DNA of 6,795 nt from an uncultured Chitinophagaceae bacterium (GTDB lineage Bacteria > Bacteroidota > Bacteroidia > Chitinophagales > Chitinophagaceae). The DNA is taken from the NCBI GenBank assembly GCA_903841915.1, contig CAIMKO010000489.1:1-6795 (forward strand). Direction: 5' to 3'. Positions 5,795-6,795 of this stretch are shown piece by piece. A model generated the notes under the pieces. It made no database searches. It saw nothing but the letters and a program-made list of their open reading frames with translations, and was not told the origin of the DNA. The stretch's first letter is position 1, and every line of letters begins with the position of its first letter. The position numbers were made by a program, and so were the translations under genes.

Positions 5795-5802
5795 AAAAAC
5801 TA
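5795..5802 (-). promoter_or_regulatory. Weak -7 box candidate before the small membrane protein gene
   Basis: TAGTTTTT on the minus strand matches TAnnTTTG at seven of eight positions and would give a leader of about 15 bases. No -33 element is clear, and the overlap with an AT-rich gap lowers its value. The gene may instead be transcribed from the oxidoreductase promoter outside the window. Confidence 0.25.
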
Positions 5803-5813
5803 AAAATAAGAAA

Positions 5814-6795
5814 TCATGAAGTTTGACGGGATAAAATCTTGGAGAATCTTCTCACATCTGCCAAGGGATTAATAGGGGCGTTGTTGATGAGATTTTCTGT
5901 TAATTCATTGGCAAAGAAAGGCGCCAAAGAACATCCCTTGGTACCCATGCCGTTTAATATGCCAACGGATGGCATTAAGGGATGAAAGCCTACAAATGGC
6001 CGGCGTTCCACATTTGCAGGCCTTTCAGCAGCCCAGTGGTCCAAAATTTTGTAGGGTAGCTTCAGCCATTGCTGTAATTGTAATTGTGTTTTTATTTTAA
6101 ATGCAGCAGTTGGATTTGTATCGGAATAATTCCATTCATAAGGAGAACCGATCCAGAAAAGATCTTCTTTCCAGGGAACAATGGTCAATCCTTGTTTATA
6201 AATATTTGTTCCGGGCAGATCGGGGATTTCAGCAATGATCACTTCTCCTTTATTTTTTGCGTACGGCAATAAAACAAAATATGGATTGTGAACACCCGCC
6301 GAGCCTTCACAGCAAATGATTTTCTCGGCGATGATGTTTTTATAAGTCACACGCTTCTCCGAGACAGTACAATCACTCCAATCAAACTTTTCTTCGAGTA
6401 ATAAATTATTATCGATTAATTTTTTTCTCCAGCCCAACATGAGTTTTTGAATATCGGCCAAATAACAAGGATTGGTTTCACCAACACCGAGATAGAAATT
6501 AAAATAATCGTGTAAAGATCCTTCGTTTGTTGGTGTTCGTAAATATGTATTGTCTTCGGGCAAACGGTCTTCAAATGCCTGTTTCATCTGTACGCTCGCA
6601 TGAAAACTAAGCACATTGCATTGCTGAATGACTGTTTCATTGATTTCATTTCCTAACTGCGTATAAGCATTTACTGCAAAGGGCATGATATCATTGATCA
6701 TCCAGGTCTCTACAACCCGTCTACCGGTAACAGGATTGATCACGCCACTTGCGATACGCGATGCTGTAAAGGTTTCTGCATCATCTATCACGATG
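5814..6795 (-). CDS. FAD-dependent oxidoreductase, DAO (glycine/D-amino-acid oxidase-like) family (5' end outside window)
   Basis: There are 326 residues from the right edge to the TGA at 5816-5814. The frame continues out of the window: an in-frame GTG at 6791 falls inside IVIDD, which is the acidic end of the second Rossmann strand that binds the FAD ribose. The glycine-rich GxGxxG loop therefore lies outside, roughly 30 residues upstream. Visible DAO-type features are SRIASGVINPVTGRR (12-26, next to the flavin), CCEGSAG (161-167), KGEVI (182-186), RRPFVGFHP (264-272) and the C-terminal flavin-binding GMGTKGCSLAPFFANEL (282-298). Members oxidise amines or amino acids using FAD, but nothing here fixes the substrate. 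The protein is probably soluble, as no membrane segment is seen. A small membrane protein gene follows 40 bases downstream on the same strand. Confidence 0.9.
   Translation of the reverse strand, partial: IVIDDAETFTASRIASGVINPVTGRRVVETWMINDIMPFAVNAYTQLGNEINETVIQQCNVLSFHASVQMKQAFEDRLPEDNTYLRTPTNEGSLHDYFNFYLGVGETNPCYLADIQKLMLGWRKKLIDNNLLLEEKFDWSDCTVSEKRVTYKNIIAEKIICCEGSAGVHNPYFVLLPYAKNKGEVIIAEIPDLPGTNIYKQGLTIVPWKEDLFWIGSPYEWNYSDTNPTAAFKIKTQLQLQQWLKLPYKILDHWAAERPANVERRPFVGFHPLMPSVGILNGMGTKGCSLAPFFANELTENLINNAPINPLADVRRFSKILSRQTS

Noticed and set aside
6789..6791. GTG as the start of the oxidoreductase
   Set aside because: It falls inside the Rossmann IVIDD strand; the glycine-rich FAD loop must precede it, so the gene runs off the window edge.

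Overview
The window reads as ordinary chromosome from a member of the Bacteroidota, most likely near the Chitinophagaceae or another sphingobacterial lineage. The grounds are AT-rich, AT-biased codon use, promoter -7 boxes of the TAnnTTTG type, little evidence of Shine-Dalgarno sites, and protein families typical of the phylum. There is no tRNA, rRNA, CRISPR array, insertion sequence or phage gene.

Layout from left to right. (1) Positions 1-1375, plus strand: two adjacent, overlapping paralogous genes for four-pass membrane proteins of unknown function. The first is cut by the left edge of the window. (2) Positions 1426-1948, minus strand: a compact toxin-antitoxin pair. It consists of a 55-residue antitoxin and a PIN-domain (VapC-type) toxin that starts at GTG inside the antitoxin gene, followed by a likely terminator. 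(3) Positions 2052-3917, minus strand: aspS, aspartyl-tRNA synthetase, whose last few residues come from a CCCC/GGGG palindromic element. (4) Positions 3918-4121: a divergent control region with one good Bacteroidota promoter for aspS and a weaker one for the transporter. (5) Positions 4122-5270, plus strand: an MFS transporter resembling E. coli YbjJ. (6) Positions 5271-5365: a convergent junction carrying a long imperfect palindrome of a dispersed-repeat type. (7) Positions 5366-6795, minus strand: a small four-pass membrane protein lying downstream of a FAD-dependent oxidoreductase. The oxidoreductase lacks its N-terminus, including the Rossmann glycine motif, because of the right edge.

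The genes do not form one pathway. The clear functional units are the toxin-antitoxin pair and, on spacing and homology, the tandem paralog pair, which is the best candidate here for something not yet described. Three short repeat elements mark the intergenic junctions and one gene end (2017-2043, 2055-2075, 5287-5356). They look like remnants of dispersed genomic repeats.
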